A stretch of 64,000 bases of DNA from Hyphomonas sp. (GTDB lineage: Bacteria > Pseudomonadota > Alphaproteobacteria > Caulobacterales > Hyphomonadaceae). Where the stretch lies: contig NZ_PNMA01000009.1 in the NCBI RefSeq assembly GCF_013823385.1, forward strand, positions 51,879-115,878. Direction: 5' to 3'. A model generated the notes under the pieces. That model did not search any database. It worked only from the letters and a program-made list of their open reading frames with translations, and was not told where the DNA came from. This document shows, piece by piece, positions 46,184-54,346 of the stretch. Numbering within the stretch: position 1 is the first letter of the stretch; every line of letters starts with the position of its first letter. The position numbers were made by a program, and so were the translations under genes.

Positions 46184-47863
46184 TTATTCAGCAGGCTGAA
46201 GCGCGGGGGTTGCAGTCTTGGGCGCGTCGGCAGCGGTGGCTTCACCGGCCTCGCCATGACCCAGGGCAGTGCGCACCAGGTTGTAGGCCATCAGCAGGGC
46301 GCCGGTCAGGTAGAGCAGGCCGCCGGCCACGCGGATCATGTACATGATATGCTTGGCTTTGACCGTCTCGATGAAGGCATACTCAAGGAAGCCGAACTCG
46401 TTATAGGCGCGCCACATGAGGCCCTCGGTGATGCCCGCCACATACATCGCCACGATGTAGAAGAGGATGCCGAGTGTCGCGAGCCAGAAGTGCCATTCCA
46501 CGAGGGCTTTCGAGTAGAGCGCCTTGCGTTTCCACAGCCAGGGCGTGACGCAGTAGAGCGCGCCGAAGCTGATGAAGCCGACCCAGCCCATCGAGCCGGA
46601 GTGGACGTGGGCGATGCCCCATTCGGTGTAGTGGGAAAGGGCGTTGACGGCGCGCACGCTCATCAGCGGGCCCTCGAAGGTCGACATGCCATAGAAGGCG
46701 AGCGCGACGATCATCATGCGGACGATGGGGTCGGTGCGCAGCTTGTCCCAGGCGCCCGACAGGGTCATCACGCCGTTGATCATGCCGCCCCAGCTGGGCA
46801 TCCAGAGCATCACCGAGAACACCATGCCGAGGGTCTGGGCCCATTGCGGCAGGGCAGTGTAGTGGAGGTGGTGCGGACCGGCCCAGATATAGATGAAGAT
46901 CAGCGACCAGAAGTGAACGATCGACAAGCGGTAGGAATAGACCGGCCGGTTCACCTGCTTGGGAATGAAGTAGTACATGATGGCGAGGAAGCCGGTGGTC
47001 AGGAAGAAGCCCACGGCGTTGTGGCCATACCACCACTGGGTCAGCGCGTCCTGCACGCCGGCGAACAGCTGATAGCTCTTGGAACCCGTGAGGCTGACAG
47101 GGATCGCCAGATTGTTGACGATATGCAGCATCGCGATGGTGACGATGAAGGACAGGTAGAACCAGTTGGCCACATAGATGTGCGGCTCTTTCCGCTTCCA
47201 CAGCGTACCGAGGAAGACGAGCAGATAGGCGACCCAGACGATGGTGAGCCAGAGATCGGCATACCATTCGGGTTCGGCATATTCCTTCGACTGGGTAACG
47301 CCGAGCAGGTAGCCCGTGCCGGCGACCACGATGAAGAGGTTGTAGCCCCAGAAGACGAACCACGGCCACATGCCGCCGGCAAGGCGCGTGCGGCAGGTGC
47401 GCTGGACGACATAGAAGCTTGTCGCGATCAGCACGTTGCCGCCGAAGGCAAAGATCACGGCAGAGGTGTGCAGCGGGCGGAGGCGTCCGAAATTCGTCCA
47501 TCCCAGATCCGGGAAGTAGAAGATGTTCGGGAAGGTCAGCTGCAGGGCGATGATGACGCCGACCAGGAAGCCGGCAATGCCCCAGAACATGGAGGCAGCC
47601 ACCCCGAACTTGACGATCGTGTCTTCATAGATCGCCGGATCGAACGGGTTGCGCCCGTTCAGGCTGCCCGCCCAGAGGCCGGTTATCAGCAGGCCCAGAA
47701 CGGTAAGGAAAAAGAAAGTCCAGGCATGGGCGGCCATCATCGGATCGGCAGCATTGCCGGCGATGATCAGGACGCCCAGGGCAACAAGACCGGTCAGGGC
47801 ACTGACTGTGCCTATGCTGAAGCCCGGTCCTGCGCCTCTGGATATGTCAGCGCGTGTATTCAT
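46184..47863 (-). CDS. ccoN: cbb3 oxidase subunit I CcoN
   Basis: Catalytic haem-copper subunit of 559 residues with about 14 membrane helices. Recognisable are [20 protein letters not shown] (low-spin haem His), [23 protein letters not shown] (Cu-B/crosslink region), [20 protein letters not shown] with the paired His, and [20 protein letters not shown] with haem ligands. It reduces oxygen with high affinity under microaerobic conditions. The ATG at 47863 ([10 protein letters not shown]) was chosen; an upstream in-frame ATG at 48073 has no homology. No convincing FNR/FixK box was seen upstream. Confidence 0.97.
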   Translation of the reverse strand: MNTRADISRGAGPGFSIGTVSALTGLVALGVLIIAGNAADPMMAAHAWTFFFLTVLGLLITGLWAGSLNGRNPFDPAIYEDTIVKFGVAASMFWGIAGFLVGVIIALQLTFPNIFYFPDLGWTNFGRLRPLHTSAVIFAFGGNVLIATSFYVVQRTCRTRLAGGMWPWFVFWGYNLFIVVAGTGYLLGVTQSKEYAEPEWYADLWLTIVWVAYLLVFLGTLWKRKEPHIYVANWFYLSFIVTIAMLHIVNNLAIPVSLTGSKSYQLFAGVQDALTQWWYGHNAVGFFLTTGFLAIMYYFIPKQVNRPVYSYRLSIVHFWSLIFIYIWAGPHHLHYTALPQWAQTLGMVFSVMLWMPSWGGMINGVMTLSGAWDKLRTDPIVRMMIVALAFYGMSTFEGPLMSVRAVNALSHYTEWGIAHVHSGSMGWVGFISFGALYCVTPWLWKRKALYSKALVEWHFWLATLGILFYIVAMYVAGITEGLMWRAYNEFGFLEYAFIETVKAKHIMYMIRVAGGLLYLTGALLMAYNLVRTALGHGEAGEATAADAPKTATPALQPAE

Positions 47864-48011
47864 TGGGAAAGCCCCCTCCAGTGCTGAATCGCAGTGATCG
47901 ATACTGGTGCGTAACTGCCGGAGTGACGGCGCGAACTGTATAAGGGGATGTACGGATGGGCCTGCCTGTCGCACCGGGGGTAATCGGGTAGGACAGCAAA
48001 GGAGAGAGCTC

Positions 48012-48302
48012 ATGTGGAAGACGGCAGCTCTGGGCACCGCCCTGACCGCAACTGGCGCGGTCAAATTCACCAATCATGTCGGCGAGATGGGGCGTCAGGC
48101 GACGCTTCAGGATTATCTCGCCATGCGCTGCGGGGGCGGGGCGCCGCTGCCGGCGCCAGGCGCAGAAACCAATGAAATCATGGCCTTGGCGGCCATGCAC
48201 TGCTGGGGCTGCTATGCCATGGCAGCGGGCGTTGCGATGCTGGCCTATGCCCTATGGCAGGCCGCGCAACCCCGCTTGAAGGCGCTCCGCCGCCGGGGAT
48301 AA
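48012..48302 (+). CDS. Small membrane protein with HCWGC motif, unknown
   Basis: A 96-residue protein. A short hydrophobic N-terminus ([20 protein letters not shown]) is followed by a polar loop ([23 protein letters not shown]) and one membrane helix containing the motif [12 protein letters not shown] (H63, C64, C67), ending with a basic tail [18 protein letters not shown] precedes the ATG at 48012. It lies between the divergent ccoN and fixL genes. The Cys-rich intramembrane motif and location suggest a redox, copper or haem accessory role, but I know no such family. Confidence 0.7.
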   Translation: MWKTAALGTALTATGAVKFTNHVGEMGRQATLQDYLAMRCGGGAPLPAPGAETNEIMALAAMHCWGCYAMAAGVAMLAYALWQAAQPRLKALRRRG

Positions 48303-48372
48303 AAGACGCCGCCTTGCGCCGCCTGGCGGCAGAGGGCAGTGAAAGGGGGCATTGCCGGATGGATCTTGACGG

Positions 48373-49539
48373 ATGAGCGACACGCCGAAAACGACGCAGG
48401 CGCCTGTGAACCTGCTGGACGGGGAGACCCTCCAGCTGCACCTGGCGTCCATCCTCGCCTCTGTGCCCGATGGCATGGTAGTGACCGACGAGTCCGGGAA
48501 GATCCTGGCGTTCAGCCGCGCCGCAGAGGCGCTGTTCGGCTTTTCCGCCGAGGAGGTCATCGGCCAGCCCGTCAACATGCTGATGGCGGGCCGCGACAAG
48601 GTGAATCACGACAATTACATCGGCAATTACCTGCGCACCGGCGAGCGCCAGATCATCGGCAAGGGCAGGGTGGTCATCGCGTCGCGCGCTGATGGCACGC
48701 AGTTCCCCATCGATCTGAAGATCGGGGAAGCGCGAATCGGGGATCATTTCCTGTTCACCGCTTTCATCCGTGACCTGACAGAACAGCAGCGTTCGGAGCT
48801 GCGCATGCAGGAAATGCAGTCGGAACTGGTGCATTTCTCGCGTCTCAGCGCGGTGGGCACGATGGCCTCCGCGCTGGCGCATGAACTCAACCAGCCGCTG
48901 ACGGCGGTGGCCAACTATCTCGAAGCCAGCCGCGATCTGATTGAGTCGCCCGACCCGGAAACGCGCGAAATCCTGCGGGAAGCGCTTACCGAAGCGGCCC
49001 GTCAGGCTGTGCGGGCCGGAGAAATCGTTCGCAAGCTGCGGTCCTATGTCTCACGCGGTGAGGTGGACGCCCGCCCGCTGAGCCTCGGCCCCTTGCTGGC
49101 CGATGCCATCGCGCTTTCCAAGCTCTCGCGGGATCTGGCGGATATTCCGATCAAGTTTGATCAGGATGAGGAGGCCGATCTGGTGATGGGCGATCCCATC
49201 CAGATCCAGCAGGTGGTCATCAATCTCATCCGCAATGCGATGGACGCCCTCTCCAACACCCAGGACGCCCGCATCACCGTGCGCGTCTTTCTCGCCGACG
49301 AGCCGGGTTTTGTGGCGGTGGAGGTCTGCGACAATGGGCCGGGGCTCACCCAGGAGCTGCGCGAGAACATCTTCAAACCCTTCGCCACCACGAAATCCCA
49401 GGGCATGGGGCTCGGCCTCTCGATCTGCCAGACCATCGTGGAAGCACATGGCGGAACCATCCGCGCCATTACGCCGCCCGAAGGGGGCACCTGTTTTCGG
49501 TTCACACTGAGAAAAGATGCTGCTAAATCAGGCTCATGA
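48373..49539 (+). CDS. fixL: Oxygen-sensing histidine kinase FixL
   Basis: Cytoplasmic kinase of 388 residues with one PAS domain (about 25-140) and a HisKA/HATPase core. The haem-binding set of FixL is conserved: H79 in VNHDNYIGNYLRTGER corresponds to His200 of the Bradyrhizobium protein, and R99 in QIIGKGRVV to its oxygen-interacting Arg220, exactly 20 residues apart. The phospho-acceptor is H170 in ALAHELNQPL; N- and G-boxes are NLIRNAMDAL and GLGLSICQTIVEAHGG. There are no membrane segments. It signals low oxygen to FixJ, encoded next with a four-base overlap. Confidence 0.95.
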   Translation: MSDTPKTTQAPVNLLDGETLQLHLASILASVPDGMVVTDESGKILAFSRAAEALFGFSAEEVIGQPVNMLMAGRDKVNHDNYIGNYLRTGERQIIGKGRVVIASRADGTQFPIDLKIGEARIGDHFLFTAFIRDLTEQQRSELRMQEMQSELVHFSRLSAVGTMASALAHELNQPLTAVANYLEASRDLIESPDPETREILREALTEAARQAVRAGEIVRKLRSYVSRGEVDARPLSLGPLLADAIALSKLSRDLADIPIKFDQDEEADLVMGDPIQIQQVVINLIRNAMDALSNTQDARITVRVFLADEPGFVAVEVCDNGPGLTQELRENIFKPFATTKSQGMGLGLSICQTIVEAHGGTIRAITPPEGGTCFRFTLRKDAAKSGS

Positions 49540-50153
49540 CCGATACCCGCCTTATCCATCTGGTCGATGATGATGAAGCCATCCGCCATTCGGCAAGCTT
49601 CATGCTGCGTCATGCCGGATTCCGCGTGAAAACCTATGTCGATGGAGTCGCCTTCCTCGACCAGGTTGAGGAGGCCGAGAAGGGCTGCATCCTGCTCGAT
49701 GTCCAGATGCCCAAGATGGATGGCCTGCAGGTGCAGGAAGTTCTCAACGAGCGCGGGGTCGCGATGCCGGTGATCGTGCTGACAGGGCATGGCGATGTCG
49801 CCGTGGCTGTTCGCGCGATGAAGGCGGGCGCCGTTGATTTCGTTGAAAAGCCCTACGCCAAGCAGACGCTGGTAGAGGCGCTGACCCGCGCTTTCGAGCG
49901 CCTGGAGGCCCGCCGCAAGGAAGAGGTGCTGGCCGATGAGGCCCGCGGCCTGATCGAACACCTCACCGCGCGCGAGAAGGAAGTTCTGCTCGGCCTTGTG
50001 GACGGGCAGACCAACAAGGAAATCGCCATCTCGCTGGATATTTCGCCGCGCACGGTCGAAATCCACCGGGCGAATGTGATGGAAAAGATGGGCGCGTCCA
50101 ATCTTTCAACCGTTCTGCGAATCGCCTTCGCTGCTGGCTTCGGCATTGAATAA
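49536..50153 (+). CDS. fixJ: Response regulator FixJ
   Basis: A 205-residue two-domain regulator: receiver domain with acidic pocket DDDE (11-14), phospho-acceptor D55 in CILLDVQMPKMDG, conserved Thr/Ser (VLTGHGDVAVAV) and Lys in VEKPYAKQ; then a LuxR-type HTH (LTAREKEVLLGLVDGQTNKE IAISLDISPRTVEIHRANVM). In rhizobia FixJ activates fixK and, through it, the cbb3 operon; no fixK is in the window. It forms a two-gene unit with fixL. Confidence 0.95.
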   Translation: MTDTRLIHLVDDDEAIRHSASFMLRHAGFRVKTYVDGVAFLDQVEEAEKGCILLDVQMPKMDGLQVQEVLNERGVAMPVIVLTGHGDVAVAVRAMKAGAVDFVEKPYAKQTLVEALTRAFERLEARRKEEVLADEARGLIEHLTAREKEVLLGLVDGQTNKEIAISLDISPRTVEIHRANVMEKMGASNLSTVLRIAFAAGFGIE

Positions 50154-50236
50154 ACAGCAGCTTTAGGGGCTTCTACTTAAAGACTGCAGGGGGAATCCCG
50201 TGCACATTTCAAGCTCCCGGAGTCCCGGAGAGTGAT

Positions 50237-50632
50237 GTGAGCGCCACCGCAAAGCCTTTGCCAGTTCATCCCCCCCGCCGCATCGCTGTTGTCGATGACA
50301 GCCCGGCGGTACGCCAGTCCCTGCGCCTGCTTCTGGGCGCGCGGGGCTTCTCCGTAGACACATTCACCGGGGCAGACGAACTGCTGGTGGACGTGAAGCC
50401 CGGCGACTTTGACTGTTTCGTCATCGACCTGAAGCTGGATGGCATGGATGGCTTTGCCCTGCTCACTGCCTTGCGGGAGAGGGGGATCGATACGCCCGCC
50501 ATCATGATTTCCGGCTGGGAGCTTCCCACGCTGGAAGTCTCGGCGCACCGGGCCGGCTTTGTCGCGCTCGTCCGTAAACCGATGATGGACACCTCCCTCG
50601 TCCGCGTCCTGCGCGACATCCTTCCGGAGTGA
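50237..50632 (+). CDS. Single-domain response regulator
   Basis: A 131-residue protein consisting only of a CheY-like receiver: acidic pair in RIAVVDDSPAVRQSL (D20, D21), phospho-acceptor D64 in DCFVIDLKLDGMDGF, switch Ser in PAIMISGWELP and Lys in ALVRKPMMDT. There is no output domain. It starts with GTG, 83 bases after fixJ on the same strand, and resembles the FixJ receiver. Such proteins often act as phosphate sinks or connectors; an effect on FixLJ is inferred from position. Confidence 0.85.
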   Translation: MSATAKPLPVHPPRRIAVVDDSPAVRQSLRLLLGARGFSVDTFTGADELLVDVKPGDFDCFVIDLKLDGMDGFALLTALRERGIDTPAIMISGWELPTLEVSAHRAGFVALVRKPMMDTSLVRVLRDILPE

Positions 50633-50640
50633 GGTGCGGT

Positions 50641-51258
50641 TCAGCCAAGCTCATCAAATGGGATCGACATCAACGCGCCGCCCATCTGGCGCAGTGAAGT
50701 TTCGTACTCTTCCTCGCTCAGCCGGCGGATTTCGCACAGGCACCAGATTTCCCCGCCTGAGCAGATGTGGGGTGTATCCATGCCCCGGAAATAAACCGGG
50801 CCGGAAGGTGTGACGATCCGGTTGAGGGACACCGTCATGGCAAGCTCACCGGAGAAGATCCCTGAACGCTCCCAGGCGAATACCTGCTCATCAGCCTCCT
50901 CACCGAACTGGCCATAGAGGCTTTTGCCTTTCAGCAGCTTTTCCACCGAAACTTCGGCAGGGACTCTGCGGCTCATTTCGAGAAGAATGGCCCCCTGCCG
51001 CAACAAGGTGGATGGCCAGTCCGACATCTGCACCCGGAGTTTTGCCAGAGTATCCAGTTTGTTGGCTGGATTTTGGCGCATCATGTCACGCATTCGTCGG
51101 CGCAGCTTTGCGCTGGGAAGCCCGGCGCCGCGTTCCCAGCGTGATACGCTTGTCTGGTCAACTTCCAGAAGATTTGCCAGCGCCCGCTGGGATAATCCCT
51201 GACTGCGGCGCAGATTGACGATCATTCCGGCCCAGCCGGTGTGCGGCGGCATCTCCAT
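50641..51258 (-). CDS. XRE-family transcriptional regulator with unknown C-terminal domain
   Basis: A 205-residue protein. The N-terminal HTH is clear: VNLRRSQGLSQRALANLLEV, DQTSVSRWERGAGLPSAKLR. The remainder (about residues 70-205) has a pattern of short strands (VPAEVSVEKLLKGKSLYGQF; GELAMTVSLNRIVTPSGPVY; GEIWCLCEIRRLSEEEYE) that looks like a PAS-like or small sensor fold, not assigned. It is divergent from the BtuB-like receptor and may control it. Confidence 0.85.
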   Translation of the reverse strand: MEMPPHTGWAGMIVNLRRSQGLSQRALANLLEVDQTSVSRWERGAGLPSAKLRRRMRDMMRQNPANKLDTLAKLRVQMSDWPSTLLRQGAILLEMSRRVPAEVSVEKLLKGKSLYGQFGEEADEQVFAWERSGIFSGELAMTVSLNRIVTPSGPVYFRGMDTPHICSGGEIWCLCEIRRLSEEEYETSLRQMGGALMSIPFDELG

Positions 51259-51411
51259 GGCTTACCTCGGCCGGAAAAATTTACGCGGCTTCAGGCTGTG
51301 GACATAGCGCCTGCTGCAATCATTTTTGTGACGGTCAGGTGATTTGAGGCGCCGCAATTATGGATTGTTCACGCAAATGCAAAATCACCGTCGCGCCGCC
51401 CCTGTAATCGG

Positions 51412-51438
51412 CACCCCAGAAATTCAGCTTCTGGGGTG
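51412..51438 (+). promoter_or_regulatory. Perfect hairpin just before the TonB receptor start
   Basis: CACCCCAGAA-attcagc-TTCTGGGGTG: a perfect 10-bp stem with a seven-base loop, ending six bases before the ATG at 51445. It contains the only G-rich stretch that could serve as ribosome-binding site, so it could act as an RNA switch on translation, or as an operator for the divergent XRE regulator. Confidence 0.55.
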
Positions 51439-51444
51439 TCAACC

Positions 51445-53394
51445 ATGTCTGCCTTTTCCTTCCGAACATCGCTTCTTTGTGCCTTGTCTGTTTCAACCTT
51501 GTCTCACGGTCTCGCTCAGGCCCAGGAGGACGAGATCCTGAAGATGCAGGAGGTTATCGTTTCATCTTCGCGGTCTGCAGTTCCGGTCAGCCAGATGGGC
51601 GACGCGATCAGCATTCTTGATGCCGCCGAGATCGAGTTGCAACAGCTGGCAACGCTTGACGAGGCGCTGGAACGTATTCCCGGCGTTGCAATCACCCGCT
51701 CGGGCGGGGTGGGCCAAAACACGCAGGTCCGCATGCGGGGCTTTACCACCAAGCATGTCCTTGTGCTGATCGATGGTGTGAAGGTCAACAATCCCTCTGA
51801 AGCGGATAATCAGTTCGGTATCGACCACCTGTTCCTGGACAATGTGGAGCGTGTGGAAGTTCTGCGCGGGCCACAATCGGGCGTGTATGGAGCCGATGCC
51901 GTGGCCGGCGTCATCAATGTGATCACCAAGCGTCCGAACGGGCCTCTGGAGGTGCGTGGCTCTGCGATGGTTGGCGATAACAGCACCTATGAGCTGACCG
52001 CCGGAGCACAGCAGGGCACCGATACTTACGGCGTCTCCGGCAGCCTTTCCTATTATGATACAGCCGGTATCTCGCTCTCCAGCCGCCCGCCCGGCAATGT
52101 CGAGCGTGACGGCTATGAAAACTTCACAGCGCAGCTGCGCGGTGAAGTGCGGCCAACCACGAATACCGAGCTGAGTGCATGGGTGCGCTATACCGATGCG
52201 ATGAACGAGATCGACGCTAATTATCTGCCGGCGAACAATCCTTTGGGCCTGCCGGCATTCCTTTTCCAGGACAGCGAAGGGCAGAATGAAAGCCAGCAGC
52301 TGTTCGGCGCGGTCAAGGGGGTCTGGAAGACCTTTGACGGCAAGCTGGATCACACGGCGCAGGTGTCCATTGTTGATCTGCAGGATGTCTATACTGCGCC
52401 GGGTACGGAGCAGGAAAGCGAAGGCCGCACCGTTGAGGGCATCTACTACGCCACCTGGCGGCCAACCGAGCGCGTCACCTTCGTCGGGGGGGCAGAGTAC
52501 CGAGATGAACAGGCCGTGTTCGAACAACCTGTTGGCGCTGGTTATGCGCTGATCGATGATGGCATCTCCAACACTGCGGCTTTTGCAGAGGTAAACTTTG
52601 AAGTCCTCAAAGGTCTCTTCCTTTCCGGAGCGGCGCGCTATGACGACAATGAGAAGTTTGGCGGTGAATTCACTCACCGGCTGACGGCCGCCTACAACCT
52701 GCCGGACCAGATGGACCTTCCTGGCATCGACACGAAACTGCGCGCGTCATACGGCGAAGGCGCCGAAGCCCCCGGATTGCGCCAGCTGCTCGGCTCTTCA
52801 GCGACCTATGAAGGCAACCCGGACCTCAAACCGGAGTCGAGTTGGATGATGGACATCGGCATTGATCAGCGCCTGGAGAATGGTCTGGCCGGCTGGAGCA
52901 TTACCTATTTCGACGGGGTTGCCGATGACGGCATCTTCTCCATCTTCAATCCGCTGACGGGCAAGTCTTCCCCGCAGAATATTCAGAGCCCTGTCGACAT
53001 GTCCGGGGTCGAGCTTGATCTGCGTGTGTCACCTGCTTCCTGGATCGATCTGCGCGGCGCCTACACCTATATGGATGTCTCCCAGCGTTCCGTTGGCACG
53101 CAGCTTTTTGGCCGCCCCAAACATGAAGCCAGTGCTGCTGTAACTGTCCGTCCAATGAGCAAGCTGGCATTGACCGTGGATGGCTATTGGCGTGACGAAT
53201 TTTTCAGCGATTATCCGAGCAGCTATGTCATGCCCGGCTATTCGCTTTATAGCGTTTCTGCGGTGTGGAATATTACCGAGCGGGTGAGCCTGGCAGGGAA
53301 GATCCACAACATCACCGACAAGTTCTATGAGGAAAAGCTGGGCGATTCGACTTATGGCCGCACCGCTCAAATCCGCCTGTCAGTTCGCTACTGA
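51445..53394 (+). CDS. TonB-dependent receptor, BtuB-like
   Basis: Outer-membrane receptor of 649 residues, the size and plug type of BtuB/CirA. Signal peptide FRTSLLCALSVSTLSHGLAQ AQ, TonB box-like LKMQEVIVSSSRS, plug motifs ALERIPGVAITRSGGVGQNT, QVRMRGFTTKHVLVLIDGVK and VEVLRGPQSGVYGADAVAGV INVITK, and a barrel ending YGRTAQIRLSVRY. Other starts (GTG at 51436) are possible. The downstream lipoprotein phosphodiesterase, 10 bases away, suggests that a phosphodiester or its product is taken up. A B12 role is not supported: no cobalamin riboswitch or B12 gene is visible. Confidence 0.9.
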   Translation: MSAFSFRTSLLCALSVSTLSHGLAQAQEDEILKMQEVIVSSSRSAVPVSQMGDAISILDAAEIELQQLATLDEALERIPGVAITRSGGVGQNTQVRMRGFTTKHVLVLIDGVKVNNPSEADNQFGIDHLFLDNVERVEVLRGPQSGVYGADAVAGVINVITKRPNGPLEVRGSAMVGDNSTYELTAGAQQGTDTYGVSGSLSYYDTAGISLSSRPPGNVERDGYENFTAQLRGEVRPTTNTELSAWVRYTDAMNEIDANYLPANNPLGLPAFLFQDSEGQNESQQLFGAVKGVWKTFDGKLDHTAQVSIVDLQDVYTAPGTEQESEGRTVEGIYYATWRPTERVTFVGGAEYRDEQAVFEQPVGAGYALIDDGISNTAAFAEVNFEVLKGLFLSGAARYDDNEKFGGEFTHRLTAAYNLPDQMDLPGIDTKLRASYGEGAEAPGLRQLLGSSATYEGNPDLKPESSWMMDIGIDQRLENGLAGWSITYFDGVADDGIFSIFNPLTGKSSPQNIQSPVDMSGVELDLRVSPASWIDLRGAYTYMDVSQRSVGTQLFGRPKHEASAAVTVRPMSKLALTVDGYWRDEFFSDYPSSYVMPGYSLYSVSAVWNITERVSLAGKIHNITDKFYEEKLGDSTYGRTAQIRLSVRY

Positions 53395-53404
53395 GGGAAT
53401 GATC

Positions 53405-54346
53405 ATGTTTAAAAACAGCTTCTTCCTGGTCTGCGCTGGCCTGCTTTCAAGTTGCGCCAGCACGTCGGCCCCATTGCAAGCGATGACGGGGACGCCTGCC
53501 AACTTTCCGCTGGTATCGGCGGCGGGCGATATGCCCGGCTTCTTCGACTGTCTGCGCGAAAACGACGCCGTAATCATCAGTGGCCATCGCGGCGGACCGG
53601 TGCCGGGCTATCCCGAGAATGCGCTGGAAACCTTCGCTCACACGGTTTCCGAAGTGCCCGCCCTGCTGGAGGTGGACGTACAGAAAAGCGCCGACGGCGT
53701 CCTCGTCTTGATGCACGATGACACGCTCGCGCGTACAACCGATGGCGAGGGTGAGGTGCGTAGCCTGACATATGAGCAGCTGCGCGAATTCTTCCTCGTG
53801 GACAATGATGGGACACTGACGCAGTTCCGGATTCCGACGCTAATGGAGACGCTAGGCTGGAGCGAAGGGCGCGCCATGCTTGCGCTCGATCGCAAGGCGG
53901 AAACAACCTATGAAGATCTGGTGGATGCGGTGAGAACGCAGGATGCGTTTGGCCGCGTCGTCTTTGCCACTTACTCCCTGGAGGACGCAGCACTTGTGTA
54001 CCGGCTCGCGCCCGACGCGATGATCGTCACGCCGATAGAAACGCTCGCCGACCTCGATGCGTTGCGTATAAGCGGTGTCGATCTCTCCCGTATCCTTTCT
54101 TGGGGGGGTACGGAAGTTCCGAACCCGGATTTCTATGCGGCGCTGGCGGAAGAGGGTGTTGAGTCCGCCTTTGCGCCCCTTGGATGGTGGACGGGATCCT
54201 GGGACAGCCGCATCCGGATGCTGGGCGATGACACGCTTTATCGCCGCATCACGCAAGGGGTGCAACTTGTTGCTACGGATCGCGTTCGCGAAGTGGCAGC
54301 TGTCCTGCCGGGTGTTGCGCGCGCCAAGGCTTGCGTAAAGCCCTAA
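53405..54346 (+). CDS. Glycerophosphodiester phosphodiesterase family lipoprotein
   Basis: A 313-residue GDPD TIM-barrel protein with lipobox LLSSCAS near residue 17, so it sits on a membrane facing the periplasm or outside. Catalytic features: IISGHRGGPVPGYPENALET (HRG and PEN motifs), LEVDVQKSADGVLVLMHDDT (metal-binding E-x-D and the catalytic HD). It would split glycerophosphodiesters into alcohol and glycerol-phosphate. The ATG at 53405 has GAGGG at six bases. It forms a two-gene unit with the receptor; its end overlaps the convergent regulator gene by four bases. Confidence 0.88.
   Translation: MFKNSFFLVCAGLLSSCASTSAPLQAMTGTPANFPLVSAAGDMPGFFDCLRENDAVIISGHRGGPVPGYPENALETFAHTVSEVPALLEVDVQKSADGVLVLMHDDTLARTTDGEGEVRSLTYEQLREFFLVDNDGTLTQFRIPTLMETLGWSEGRAMLALDRKAETTYEDLVDAVRTQDAFGRVVFATYSLEDAALVYRLAPDAMIVTPIETLADLDALRISGVDLSRILSWGGTEVPNPDFYAALAEEGVESAFAPLGWWTGSWDSRIRMLGDDTLYRRITQGVQLVATDRVREVAAVLPGVARAKACVKP

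Noticed and set aside
44345..47887. Very long open frame on the plus strand opposite the ccoNOQP genes, and similar long frames opposite the RND pump, fucose operon, katG and isocitrate lyase
   Set aside because: These are complements of high-GC genes. Their translations are rich in Gly, Arg, Ala and His without family motifs, while the other strand carries complete conserved proteins.
47864..48011. FixK/FNR box upstream of ccoN
   Set aside because: I expected TTGATN4ATCAA here but found only partial GATCGAT-like words, so no site is annotated.
51445..53394. Vitamin B12 receptor BtuB
   Set aside because: Size and plug resemble BtuB, but there is no cobalamin riboswitch, BtuF or corrinoid gene; the neighbour is a phosphodiesterase.
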